From: JBEVJK01 sp963791325
Lineage (GTDB): Bacteria > Pseudomonadota > Alphaproteobacteria > Rhizobiales > Rhizobiaceae
Reading direction: 5' to 3'
DNA length: 64,000 nucleotides
Assembly: GCA_963791325.1 (NCBI GenBank)
Contig: CAWBRU010000016.1
Coordinates: forward strand, 62,001-126,000
Shown here piece by piece: positions 50,040 through 58,216 of this stretch. How positions within the stretch are numbered: position 1 is the stretch's first letter; each line of letters opens with the position of its first letter. The position numbers and the translations under genes were made by a program. Under the pieces are notes generated by a model, which was given only the letters and a program-made list of their open reading frames with translations, searched no databases and was not told the DNA's origin.

Positions 50040-50865
50040 TCAGCGCCAAAACGCCGGCACCGTTTCCTCCAGCCGCGGCCCCAGCCGGAGCGGCGCGATC
50101 TTCTCCGCCAGGCCGGTGCTGTCGGAGATCTCGACCGCGACGCCGCAGATCGTTGCCGGACCCGAGGCGGCCTCGAAGCGGCTCTTCGGCACCTTCGACA
50201 GGAATCGGTTGAGCGGCTCCTCCCAGTCCATGCCGATGCACGAAATCGTAGTCGCCGCACATTCCGGAGTCCGACATGAAGCCGGTGCCGCCGGTCAGGA
50301 TCTGATGGTCGGCGGTCGGCTGATGGGTGTGGGTTCCGACCACCAGGCTGGCGCGGCCGTCGACGAAATGGCCGAAGCAGACCTTCTCGCTGGTCGCCTC
50401 GGCGTGGAAATCGATCACCACCGCATCCGCCTGCTCGCCGAGCGGGCAGGCCGCCAACTCGCGCTCGACCGCCTGGAACGGATCGTCGAGCTCCGGATGC
50501 ATGAACACCCGGCCCATGATGTTGGCGACCAGCACCCGGGCGCCGTTCTTGGCGATGAAGACGCCGGCACCTCTGCCCGGCGTGCCGGCCGGGAAATTGA
50601 CCGGTCGCAGGAAGCGCTCCGCACGCGGGGCGAATTCAAGCGCCTCGCGCTGGTCCCAGACATGGTTGCCGGTGGTCACCGCATCGGCGCCGGCGGCGAG
50701 CGTGGTTAGAAAAATCTCTTCGGTGATGCCGAAGCCGCCGGCGGCGTTCTCGCCATTGACCACGACGAAATCGAGCTTGAAGTCGCTGATCAGGCCGGGT
50801 AGCCGTTCCCAAACCGCGGTACGGCCGCTGCGCCCAACCATGTCGCCGAGGAAAAGAAATCGCAT
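50040..50865 (-). pseudogene. YmdB-like metallophosphoesterase (TIGR00282), one-base frameshift
   Basis: Calcineurin-like phosphodiesterase of the YmdB family. The first part (MRFLFLGDMVGRSGRTAVWE, VVNGENAAGGFGITEE, TTGNHVWDQREALEFAPRAE, VVIDFHAEATSEKVC, SLVVGTHTHQPTADHQIL) carries the metal ligands and reads to GDSGMCGDYD-like text. The family C-terminus (DWEEPLNRFLSKVPKSRFEA ... LAEKIAPLRLGPRLEETV) is present in another frame. Around 50236-50247 there is one extra base; removing it restores DYD-x-V-IGMDWEEPL. Without correction the frame runs on through terC. Real mutation or sequencing error cannot be told apart here. Confidence 0.82.
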
Positions 50866-50917
50866 ATCCCCTCTTTCCAGGCGCCATCCCAAAGGTCAAG
50901 CAGAGGCCATCGCCGGA

Positions 50918-51961
50918 TCAATCCGGCTGCGCCGCGACCGAGCTGCGGATCCGGAGCTCGGTGTCGAACAAGGTCGATGGCGGGCCCGCCGCGCGCATGC
51001 CGATGCGGTAAAACAGCAGCTCGGCCGCGGCCTTACCCATGGCGAAGCCCGGCTGAGCCACGGTCGTCAGCGGCGGCTGCAGGAATTCGGCGGCGGCGAT
51101 GTCGTCGAAGCCGGTGACGCTCAGCTCCCCCGGGATGGCGATGCCGGCGTCGCGGCAATAGCGCATCACGCCGACGGCCATCAGGTCGTTGGCGCAGAGG
51201 ATGGCGCTCGGCCGCCGCTCGGGCGGACCCGCAAGCAGGGCGGCGGCAGCCCGATAGCCCGAACCCTCGCTGTAATCGCCGGCACCGTAGGCGACGCGGT
51301 CCGGGTCGAGGCCCGCCGCGGCAATCGATTCGCGGAAGCCGGCGAGCCGCTGCTCGCTAGTCCACAGCCGGGGCGGCCCGCCGAGGACGGCCAGCCGCCG
51401 GTGGCCGGCGGCAAGCACATGGCCGGCAACCCGGCGTGCCCCGGCCAAATTCTGGCTGCCGACGAAGGGAACGTCGAGCCCGGCAAGCACCTCGTCGACG
51501 AACACCACCGATCCGGACTTGGCGAGCTCGATCAGCGAGGCGGAGGGCAGGCCGGTGCCGGTCAGATAGATGACGCCGTCAAGCCGCTGGGTGCGGATCA
51601 CCCGGGCGAAATATTCCTCGCGGTCGCTGCGCGACCAGGTGATGCAGAGCATCAGCAGGACGTCGTCCTCGCCGATGCCGCTCTGCACGCCTTCGGCGAC
51701 CGCGGCGAAGAACGGATTGCTCAGGTCCGGCACCACGAAGCCGATCGAGGAGATGCGGCCGCGCTTGAGGCTGCGGGCGGCATTGTTCGGCTCGAAGCCC
51801 AGCTCGCTGATGAACCGCAGCACATGCCGCCGGGTGTCTTCCGCGACGTTTTCGCGGCCATTGATGATGGCGCTCACCGTGCCGATCGACACGCCGGCCT
51901 CGCGGGCGACGTCGCGGATCGTCGGCCGGCTGCCGCGGGGCCGCGTCGGCGCCTCGTTCAT
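50918..51961 (-). CDS. LacI-family transcriptional regulator
   Basis: A 347-residue repressor. The LacI HTH with hinge is PTIRDVAREAGVSIGTVSAI, INGRENVAEDTRRHVLRFIS, ELGFEPNNAARSLKRGR; the effector domain follows (IGFVVPDLSNPFFAAVAEGV, GHRRLAVLGGPPRLWTSEQR, AILCANDLMAVGVMRYCRDA, LSVTGFDDIAAAEFLQPPLT). It starts 4 bp inside the permease stop (ATGA overlap), so it is the last gene of the ABC operon. Matching operator sequences lie in front of that operon and of the nitrilase gene. Confidence 0.94.
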   Translation of the reverse strand: MNEAPTRPRGSRPTIRDVAREAGVSIGTVSAIINGRENVAEDTRRHVLRFISELGFEPNNAARSLKRGRISSIGFVVPDLSNPFFAAVAEGVQSGIGEDDVLLMLCITWSRSDREEYFARVIRTQRLDGVIYLTGTGLPSASLIELAKSGSVVFVDEVLAGLDVPFVGSQNLAGARRVAGHVLAAGHRRLAVLGGPPRLWTSEQRLAGFRESIAAAGLDPDRVAYGAGDYSEGSGYRAAAALLAGPPERRPSAILCANDLMAVGVMRYCRDAGIAIPGELSVTGFDDIAAAEFLQPPLTTVAQPGFAMGKAAAELLFYRIGMRAAGPPSTLFDTELRIRSSVAAQPD

Positions 51962-52815
51962 GCGCGGGGCAGCGCCTTGGCTTGCGCCGGCACGGGCGGC
52001 ACCGGCTCGCGCCAGTAGCCCGGCGACCAGCGGCGCGCCTTGGACGAAGACCGCCATGGGGTGAGCAGATATTCGGCCAGCACCACGAGCACGAAGCTGA
52101 CGATGCCGAGCAGCGCCAGAAAGGCGATTGCCGCGAAGGTCCCGGCAGTATTGAGGCGCGAATTGGCGAGCAGCAGATAGGCGCCGAGGCCGCCGCTTGT
52201 CGAGGCGGTCCATTCGGCGATCACCGCGCCGGTGACGCTGAACGTGGCCGACAGCTTCAGCGCCGAAAACAGCGGCGTATAGGTGGCGGGAAGCTTGACG
52301 TGGCGGAAGATGCTCGCCTTCGACGCGCCCATCGAGCGCACCAGATTGAGCAGGTCCGGATCGACCGAGGCGAGCCCGTCGAGCACGTTGACCACCACCG
52401 GAAAGAACACCACAAGCGCCACGATCACCAGCTTCGGTGCCAGCCCGAAGCCCAGCCAAATGGTCAGCGCTGCAGAGATCGCCACGACCGGCACCGCTTG
52501 GCTGGCGATCAGCACCGGATAGAGCACGCCGCGCACGCTGCCGGACCAATCCATGACGACCGCGAACAGGAACCCGGCCCCCGCTCCGAGCAGGAAACCG
52601 AGCAGGAACTCGATGAAGGTGATGCGAAAGCCGTTGACCAGCGCCGGCCAGTCGGAGCGGGTGTGCTCCCACACCTCCATCGGCGAGGGCATCACGTAGC
52701 GGGGGATGGCGAAGATGTCGACCAGCGCCGCCCACACCACCACCACCAGCACCAGCGCGATCAGCGGATAGAGGACCTGCATCGCGGTCCTCAGCGGCAG
52801 CCGGCTAGGCCTCAT
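51958..52815 (-). CDS. NitT/TauT-type ABC transporter permease
   Basis: A 285-residue SsuC/TauC-type permease. Starts MRPSRLPLRTAMQVLYPLIA; the block VLDGLASVDPDLLNLVRSMG, ASKASIFRHVKLPATYTPLF is the cytoplasmic EAA-type loop, with several strongly hydrophobic segments (IVALVVFFPVVVNV, IAFLALLGIVSFVLVVLAEY). It overlaps the ATPase gene by 11 bp and the LacI gene by 4 bp. The start could also be the ATG at 52860, inside the ATPase gene. Confidence 0.92.
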   Translation of the reverse strand: MRPSRLPLRTAMQVLYPLIALVLVVVVWAALVDIFAIPRYVMPSPMEVWEHTRSDWPALVNGFRITFIEFLLGFLLGAGAGFLFAVVMDWSGSVRGVLYPVLIASQAVPVVAISAALTIWLGFGLAPKLVIVALVVFFPVVVNVLDGLASVDPDLLNLVRSMGASKASIFRHVKLPATYTPLFSALKLSATFSVTGAVIAEWTASTSGGLGAYLLLANSRLNTAGTFAAIAFLALLGIVSFVLVVLAEYLLTPWRSSSKARRWSPGYWREPVPPVPAQAKALPRA

Positions 52816-53608
52816 CGACGACGGCCTCCTGGGCCAGGGCGGCAGCAACGCCTTCGGCATAGATGAGCTCGAGGATGCGCGCCTTCAGCCGGCTGAAGAC
52901 CGGGCTGGTGAGGACGGACATCGGCCGTGGCCGCGCGATCGGCACCTGAAGCACCTCGCGGATGCGGCCGGGGCGGGGCGTCATCACCACGACGCGGTCC
53001 GCCAGAAAGATCGCCTCGTCGATGTCGTGGGTGACGAAGACGATGGTCCTGCGCTCCTGGGTCCAGACGCTGAGCAGCCATTGCTGCATGGCGAGACGGG
53101 TCTGCGAGTCGAGCGCGCCGAACGGCTCGTCGAGCAGCATGACGTCGTGATGCATGGCGAGCGTGCGCATCAAGGCGACACGTTGGCGCATGCCGCCCGA
53201 CAGCGCCGCCGGATAGTGATTGATGAAGTCGCCCAGGCCGTAGCGGCGGGCGAGTGCTGCACCCTCGGCGCGCTGGGCGTGGCTGGCGCGGCCTTTGAGC
53301 AGGGCGCCAAGCACGATGTTGTCGATGACCGTGCGCCAGGGCAGCAACAGATCCTTCTGCAGCATGTAGCCGACATGGCCGGTGCGCCCGGTGACGTCGG
53401 CGCCGTCGATCCGCACCCTGCCGCGGGTCGGCCTCAACACGCCGGCGATGATATTGAACATCGTGCTCTTGCCGCAGCCGGAGGGACCGACCACGGACAC
53501 GAACTCGCCGGCGCCGATCTCGAGATCGGTCGGCGCCAGCGCCTCGGTCTCGCCGAAGCGCTGCGAGACGTCCTCGAGCGAAAGCTTAGCGGCCTGGCCG
53601 GCGCTCAT
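52805..53608 (-). CDS. NitT/TauT-type ABC transporter ATP-binding protein
   Basis: A 267-residue SsuB/TauB-type ATPase. Walker A VGPSGCGKSTMFNIIAGVLR, signature LSGGMRQRVALMRTLAMHHD, Walker B VMLLDEPFGALDSQTRLAMQ and switch RTIVFVTHDIDEAIFLADRV are complete. Lies 21 bp after the M24 peptidase gene. Confidence 0.93.
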   Translation of the reverse strand: MSAGQAAKLSLEDVSQRFGETEALAPTDLEIGAGEFVSVVGPSGCGKSTMFNIIAGVLRPTRGRVRIDGADVTGRTGHVGYMLQKDLLLPWRTVIDNIVLGALLKGRASHAQRAEGAALARRYGLGDFINHYPAALSGGMRQRVALMRTLAMHHDVMLLDEPFGALDSQTRLAMQQWLLSVWTQERRTIVFVTHDIDEAIFLADRVVVMTPRPGRIREVLQVPIARPRPMSVLTSPVFSRLKARILELIYAEGVAAALAQEAVVDEA

Positions 53609-53629
53609 CGCTGGTTGTTCCCGGCCAAC

Positions 53630-54361
53630 TCAGAGCACCAGGCAGCGCTCACGGCCGAACCAGACCAGGTCCTCGACCTTGACGGCGATCTCACCGCGCG
53701 CCGCGAACGGCTCGATCGCCCAGGCACCCCACATCGGCGTCGCATTGCCGGCATCTATGAATTTGTGGAGATAGGCGGCCCCCGCGGTCAGCGAGTGGCC
53801 GATATTGGCAAGCAGGTCAAGCAGCACGAAGCCTTCCGCCACGAGCCGCTCATGGGTCATGGCGAACAGCTCGTTGGCCGGCATGCCGGGGGACAGCTTG
53901 CCCAGCATCTCGCGATGCAGCGCTTCCAGATCGGCAAGCGCCTGCTTGGCCTCCGGGAAGTCGCCGATCACGGTACAGCGGGTACAATCGCCCCACGAGC
54001 CGTCGGCGGTGATCGGATGGACGTCGACCATCAGCACGTCGCGCTCGGCCGCGGCAAGGTCGGTCGGCGGGTTGGTCGGAAAGCAGATCTTGGCGTTTTC
54101 ACCGAGGCCGATATTGGTGATCGTCCAGACGCGTTCGATGCCCTGCTCGAGCAAATAGGCGCTGACGGCGAGCTCGACCTCCTTCTCGCTCATGCCCGGC
54201 CGCACCGCGGCCAGGCCGGCAGCGGCGGCAGCGCGGGCGATCTTCTGCGCCTTGACCAGCCCGGGCGGCGGGTCCGGCGCGACATCCGGGCCCGGCTTGT
54301 AGGTCCATGCCGGCACGACCCGGCGTTGCGCCTCCGCGGCAGCCACGCGTGTCCCGCTCAC
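53630..54361 (-). CDS. M24-family metallopeptidase (Xaa-Pro aminopeptidase/creatinase fold)
   Basis: A 243-residue pita-bread-fold protein. Ligand regions are VDVHPITADGSWGDCTRCTV (two Asp), ANIGHSL (His), IEPFAARGE (Glu) and the final VEDLVWFGRE. The GTG at 54361 overlaps the stop of the binding-protein gene by 4 bp (GTGA), giving tight coupling. It lacks the N-terminal domain of full aminopeptidase P and is shorter than typical. Creatinase-like cleavage of a guanidine or amide substrate is possible but not shown. Confidence 0.82.
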   Translation of the reverse strand: MSGTRVAAAEAQRRVVPAWTYKPGPDVAPDPPPGLVKAQKIARAAAAAGLAAVRPGMSEKEVELAVSAYLLEQGIERVWTITNIGLGENAKICFPTNPPTDLAAAERDVLMVDVHPITADGSWGDCTRCTVIGDFPEAKQALADLEALHREMLGKLSPGMPANELFAMTHERLVAEGFVLLDLLANIGHSLTAGAAYLHKFIDAGNATPMWGAWAIEPFAARGEIAVKVEDLVWFGRERCLVL

Positions 54362-55346
54362 TTGAGATACTGGTTGGTGTAGTAGGCCGACGGCTCGAGC
54401 GGCGCCTTGACGACGTCGAACTTCTTCAGCGCCGCCAGCAAGCGAAACCCAGTCCTGCTCGTTCGAGGTCATCAGGTCCGGGCTCATCTCGCCGAACAGC
54501 GGGATCGTGTCCTTCCATTGCTGGGCGATGTATTTCGGGTCGAAGGCCTTCGCATACGTCTCCTCGAAGGCCGCGACCCCCTCGTCCGGGTGGGCGACCG
54601 CATATTCGATGCTCTTGCGCGTGGCCCGCAGGAAGGCCTTGGCGAGCTCCGGATTGGCCTTCGAGCCAGTCGTCATTGGCGGCGATCATGAAGATCGGCG
54701 TATTCGGCACGCCATGTTCGATCGCCGGGACGAATTCCGCCTTCTGGTTGCCGGCCGTCTGCACTTCGGTGGCTTCGGCATTGGTGATGCCGGTGATCGC
54801 GTCGACCTTGTTCTGGAGGAGCAGCGGCACCGTGTCGTCGGCCGCCGCCACCATGGTGACGTCGTCGAGCGTGAGCTTGGCATCGGCCAGCATCATCGTC
54901 AGCTGCGCCTTGGTCCAGGCGTCGTTGTAGATGCCGATGGTTTTGCCCTTGAGCTCGGGAACGGTGATCGGCTTGCCCTGCGCGGTCAAGATCCCCCAAT
55001 TGTTGCTGCGACCGTAGCGGGCAATGGCACTGACGGGGGCCTGCTGCTCCTTGGCGAAAATGACATCCATCACCGTGGTGAAGGCCACTTGCGCTGCGCC
55101 GGTGCCGAGAAACTTCATCGTATCGGCGACGGTGGGCGGAACCTGGATCTCCAGCTCGATGCCTTCGTCCTTATAGAATCCCTTCTTGGAACCGAGGATC
55201 CACGGCACCCAGAAGCCGTCGGGAACGGGCCATTCCTGCACGAAGGTCAGCTTGGTCAGGTCGGCGGCAGCAGCTGGCGCCAGGCCGGCCGCAAGCACAG
55301 CGAGCGCGGCAAGGCCGCCGGTGAAACTGCGACGTGTGATCGTCAT
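54358..55346 (-). pseudogene. NitT/TauT-type ABC substrate-binding protein, two one-base frameshifts
   Basis: Periplasmic binding protein (NMT1/ThiY-like). Signal MTITRRSFTGGLAALAVLAA contains a twin-arginine motif; then TFVQEWPVPDGFWVPWILGS, VPPTVADTMKFLGTGAAQV, VPELKGKTIGIYNDAWTKAQ. At about 54660 the reading jumps to another frame (KANPELAKAFLRATRKSIEY, FDPKYIAQQWKDTIPLFGEM) and at about 54440 to a third (LAALKKFDVVKAPLEPSAYY then TNQYLK-stop). Each break is explained by one extra base (near CTCGAAGGCC and CGCTTGCTGG). The third frame's stop is the one that overlaps the M24 GTG, so the intact gene ends at 54358. Confidence 0.85.
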
Positions 55347-55377
55347 TGCTTGTTCCCCTGTTCTTGTTGAACCGATC

Positions 55378-55389
55378 TGAACCGTTTCA
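55378..55389. promoter_or_regulatory. LacI-type operator, site 1
   Basis: TGAACCGTTTCA, a 12-bp near-palindrome with central CG, in front of the binding-protein gene (start 55346). The left half GTTGAACCGATC at 55366-55377 adds a further half-site. The 11 bases TGAACCGTTTC recur at site 2. Confidence 0.65.
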
Positions 55390-55466
55390 ACGAAAACTGT
55401 CAATGGCAACGATCTTCTCAGAACCTTTCTTGCAATCCCTGCCAGGTTGCTGCAGCCTTATCGGCT

Positions 55467-55478
55467 TGAACCGTTTCG
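55467..55478. promoter_or_regulatory. LacI-type operator, site 2
   Basis: TGAACCGTTTCG, sharing 11 of 12 bases with site 1 (55378-55389), 44 bp before the nitrilase ATG. The sites are 89 bp apart. The pair fits a LacI-family repressor (50918-51961) controlling both divergent units. Confidence 0.65.
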
Positions 55479-55521
55479 ACAAACCCGTGTCGGTGACCGC
55501 GAGATAGCGAGGTCCGAGAGC

Positions 55522-56391
55522 ATGTCCGCAGAAGCAGCCGTCACCATCGCGGCGATCCAGATGGAGCCGGTTTTCGGCGAGACCGAGCGCAACGTCGCCC
55601 ACACCGTCGCCTTGCTGGAGCAGGCGGCCGCAGGTGGAGCGCGGCTCGCGGTGCTGCCGGAACTGTGCAACACCGGCTACGTATTCGCGAGCCGGGGCGA
55701 GGCTGCCGAGCTTGCCGAACCGATCCCGGACGGTCCGACGTGCCGCGCCTGGCTGAAAGCGGCCGCCGCCCTCGACATGATCATCGTCGCCGGCATCACC
55801 GAGAAATCCGGCGCCCAGCTGTTCAATTCGGCCGTGCTGCTTGGCCCGAACGGGCTGATCGGGCGCTATCGGAAAATGCATCTGTGGGCCGATGAAGCGC
55901 TCTACTTCACCCCTGGCGACCTCGGCTTTCCGGTGTTCGACACGCCGCTCGGCCGCATCGGCTGCCATATCTGCTACGACTGCTGGTTCCCGGAGAGCTT
56001 TCGCCTCGCCGCCCTGCAGGGGGCGGAGCTTGTCTGCGTGCCCACCAATTGGGTGCCGATCCCCGGCCAGGACCCGCGCCGTGAGGCCATGGCCAACATT
56101 TTGGTCATGGGCGCGGCCCATTCCAACTCGATGTTCGTCGCCGCCGCCAACCGGATCGGGAGCGAACGCGGCCAACCCTTCATTGGCCAGAGCCTGATCG
56201 TCAGCCACACCGGATGGCCGGTCGCCGGGCCGGCAAGCCCGGAAAGCGAGGAGGTTCTGCTGGCCACCGTCAACCTCGCCGACGCCCGCCGCAAGCGCAA
56301 TTGGAACGATTTCAACCAGGTGCTGCGTGACCGGCGCACCGATGCCTATGACCGAATGCTGGGCAGCCCGCACGCCGCCGGCTGGTTCTGA
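55522..56391 (+). CDS. Nitrilase/carbamoyl-hydrolase family C-N hydrolase
   Basis: A 289-residue nitrilase-superfamily enzyme. The Glu-Lys-Cys triad is E47 (AVLPELCNTGYV), K118 (GRYRKMHLW) and C151 (CHICYDCWFPESF). The fold runs from AIQMEPVFGETERNVAHTVA to the end. Substrates in the family are amides, nitriles or N-carbamoyl compounds, and cannot be chosen from sequence alone; nitrilase plus M24 peptidase plus a NitT importer suggests breakdown of an imported amide or ureido compound. Divergent from the importer and sharing operator-like sites with it. Confidence 0.9.
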   Translation: MSAEAAVTIAAIQMEPVFGETERNVAHTVALLEQAAAGGARLAVLPELCNTGYVFASRGEAAELAEPIPDGPTCRAWLKAAAALDMIIVAGITEKSGAQLFNSAVLLGPNGLIGRYRKMHLWADEALYFTPGDLGFPVFDTPLGRIGCHICYDCWFPESFRLAALQGAELVCVPTNWVPIPGQDPRREAMANILVMGAAHSNSMFVAAANRIGSERGQPFIGQSLIVSHTGWPVAGPASPESEEVLLATVNLADARRKRNWNDFNQVLRDRRTDAYDRMLGSPHAAGWF

Positions 56392-56417
56392 TCGCAGCGC
56401 GTCCCGTCCACCCGTCG

Positions 56418-57302
56418 TCAGCCGACATGCGCGGCGAGGAACGCGCCGGCGCGGGCGATCGCCTCTCGCCCGTCCTTCAGCCGTACGGCCCACAGATGCC
56501 AGGCATGGATCATATGGGGCCATATTTCGAGCATTGCCGCCACATCTGCGGCACCGAGGCGGCCGGCAATACGCACCGCATCGTCGAGCAAGGTCTCGTC
56601 GGAGCCGACCTGGATCAGCACCGGCGGCAGTCCGTTGAGATCGGCATGGAGCGGCGAGGCCAGCGGGTTGCGCGGGCTTTCGCCGGCAAGGTAGGCGCTG
56701 GCCAGCTCGGTGAGATAGGCGCGGTGGATGAGCGGGTCGACCTCCGCCTTGCTGTCGAGCGTCGTGCCGGTCATCTCCAAATCGACCCACGGGGAAATCA
56801 GCCAGGCACAGGCCGGAAGCGGCCGGCCGGCCTCGCGCAGCCGGACGAGCGTGGCCAGCGTGATGCCGCCGCCGGCGCTGTCGCCGCCGATCGCGATTCG
56901 GCCGGGATCCATGCCGTCTTCAAGCAGGAACTCATAGGCAGCGAGTGCATCGTCGAGTGCCGCAGGAAACGGATCTTCGGGCGCCAGCCGATAGCCGACG
57001 GCGAGCGTCCGCATCCCGGCCGCCCGGCCGCTCTCGGCAACCATGCCGCGATGGCTCTCGAGCGAACCCGAGCAATAGCCGCCACCATGAAAGAAGAGCA
57101 GCACCCGTGTCGGGTCACTGCCTGGCGCCAGCGACCATTCCGCCGAGACATGCCCGAACCGGCAGGCTTCCAAGGCGATATCGGCGGCGACGCCGTCAAT
57201 CGAGGCGACGGTGTCGAGCCGCCGGCGCCGCGCCGGCCAGCCGACCGGGCGCGTCTCGGCGGCAAGCAGCGCCCGCACGGCGGCGAGGCCTTGGCTATCC
57301 AT
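56418..57302 (-). CDS. Alpha/beta hydrolase of the hormone-sensitive lipase family
   Basis: A 294-residue esterase/lipase-type hydrolase. The oxyanion motif HGGG is at 72-75 (LLFFHGGGYCSGSLES) and the nucleophile in IGGDSAGGG (GDSAG 140-144, Ser142); the acid is likely in QVGSDETLLDDAV and the base His in HMIHAWHLW. No signal peptide. It lies 9 bp after the cyclo-ligase gene, so the two may be cotranscribed. Substrate unknown. Confidence 0.9.
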   Translation of the reverse strand: MDSQGLAAVRALLAAETRPVGWPARRRRLDTVASIDGVAADIALEACRFGHVSAEWSLAPGSDPTRVLLFFHGGGYCSGSLESHRGMVAESGRAAGMRTLAVGYRLAPEDPFPAALDDALAAYEFLLEDGMDPGRIAIGGDSAGGGITLATLVRLREAGRPLPACAWLISPWVDLEMTGTTLDSKAEVDPLIHRAYLTELASAYLAGESPRNPLASPLHADLNGLPPVLIQVGSDETLLDDAVRIAGRLGAADVAAMLEIWPHMIHAWHLWAVRLKDGREAIARAGAFLAAHVG

Positions 57303-57311
57303 TCGTTCCTC

Positions 57312-57896
57312 TCAAGCCAGCGGGAACCGCCGCAGGCCGCTCTCGGTCAGGATCTCCGGCAGAACCACGTCATGCGGTTCGTCGGGGACTTCGGCGACCT
57401 GCTGGCAGTTGAAGGCGACGCCGATCAGCCGGGGTGCGATGCCGCGCTCGGTCAGCCGCGCGATGGCGCGGTCGTAGTAGCCTGCCCCATAGCCTATGCG
57501 GTGGCCGCGGCCATCGAAGGCGGCCAGCGGGATGAGCATCACCTGGGGATCGAGCACCGCGGCCTCGACGCCCGGGCCCGCGGTGCCGAAGCCGGTGTCG
57601 ACCAGGGTCGTGCCGCGCACCAGCTCGCGGAACACGATCGTGACCTTGTCGAGCACCGCCGGCAGGCAGAGCCTCGCCCCCTTCTCCCGCAGCGCGAACA
57701 AAACCGGCCGCACATCGACCTCCGAGCGCATCGGCCAAAAGCCGGAGACCACCGAGCCAGGCACGAAGTCGATCTCGCGCTCGGTGGTTTCGGCCATGTC
57801 GAGGGCGGCTTCGACACGCATGAAGGGATCGAGGGCATCGCGGCGCGCCAGAGCTTCGCCGCGCAGCTGACGCTTGAGGCTGCGGCGTTCGGTCAT
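57312..57896 (-). CDS. 5-formyltetrahydrofolate cyclo-ligase
   Basis: ATP-dependent enzyme converting 5-formyl-THF to 5,10-methenyl-THF. The 194-residue protein contains the family blocks SLKRQLRGEALARRDALDPF, VSGFWPMRSEVDVRPVLFAL, VMLIPLAAFDGRGHRIGYGA and GYYDRAIARLTERGIAPRLI, GVAFNCQQVAEVPDEPHDV. The 6S RNA gene is just upstream on the same strand, the ssrS-fcl arrangement known from many proteobacteria. Confidence 0.95.
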   Translation of the reverse strand: MTERRSLKRQLRGEALARRDALDPFMRVEAALDMAETTEREIDFVPGSVVSGFWPMRSEVDVRPVLFALREKGARLCLPAVLDKVTIVFRELVRGTTLVDTGFGTAGPGVEAAVLDPQVMLIPLAAFDGRGHRIGYGAGYYDRAIARLTERGIAPRLIGVAFNCQQVAEVPDEPHDVVLPEILTESGLRRFPLA

Positions 57897-57974
57897 TCCG
57901 GTCTTATGGAGCCCGGCCGGCCAAAAAGCCAGCGGATCTGCCTTGTTGCAGACGCTGCAACAGGCAAGGTGCGA

Positions 57975-58126
57975 TCCATGACGACCGGTGGAGAAGTCGA
58001 TCCCGGGAACCTACAAAGTAGGTGGGCGCCGTATGAGAAAACCCACGAGTCTTCCCAGGGACAGCTCCCTTCGAGATCGATAAGGCCCCGGGGAAAATTC
58101 TCTCCTGCCGAGAAGCACAGACCGCG
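57975..58126 (-). ncRNA. ssrS: 6S RNA
   Basis: Regulatory RNA that binds sigma-70 RNA polymerase holoenzyme by mimicking an open promoter. On the minus strand the sequence has the alphaproteobacterial 6S blocks GGCAGGAGAGAATTTTCCCC, GGGGCCTTAT, AAGGGAGCTGTCCCTGGGAA, GACTCGTGGGTTTTCTCA and ACCTACTTTGTAGGTTCCCG. These were recognised from memory of Bradyrhizobium-type 6S and not aligned. Start and end are approximate: the -10 box TATATT sets the start near 58126 and the end is placed near 57975. It lies immediately upstream of the cyclo-ligase, the classical ssrS position. Confidence 0.85.
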
Positions 58127-58132
58127 AGTGCC

Positions 58133-58161
58133 AATATAGGGCGCAGTCGGGCAGCGCGCCA
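58133..58161 (-). promoter_or_regulatory. Promoter of the 6S RNA
   Basis: TATATT on the minus strand at 58133-58138, about 8 bases before the RNA. The 17-bp-spaced -35 position (58156-58161, TGGCGC) is a poor match. Confidence 0.5.
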
Positions 58162-58216
58162 GACATTTGGCGAGGCGTCGCCATTTCGACCTATAGCTCC
58201 CCGAAACGACGCGCCT

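Noticed and set aside
49228..50865. Single fusion protein of a phosphoesterase with a long extra C-terminus
   Set aside because: After about residue 208 the text is the terC region in the wrong frame; the family C-terminus is in another frame, so this is a frameshift and not a fusion.
53630..54676. 348-codon frame joining binding-protein sequence to the M24 peptidase as a fusion
   Set aside because: The middle is the second-frame part of the binding-protein gene and an out-of-frame stretch; the true peptidase start is the GTG at 54361.
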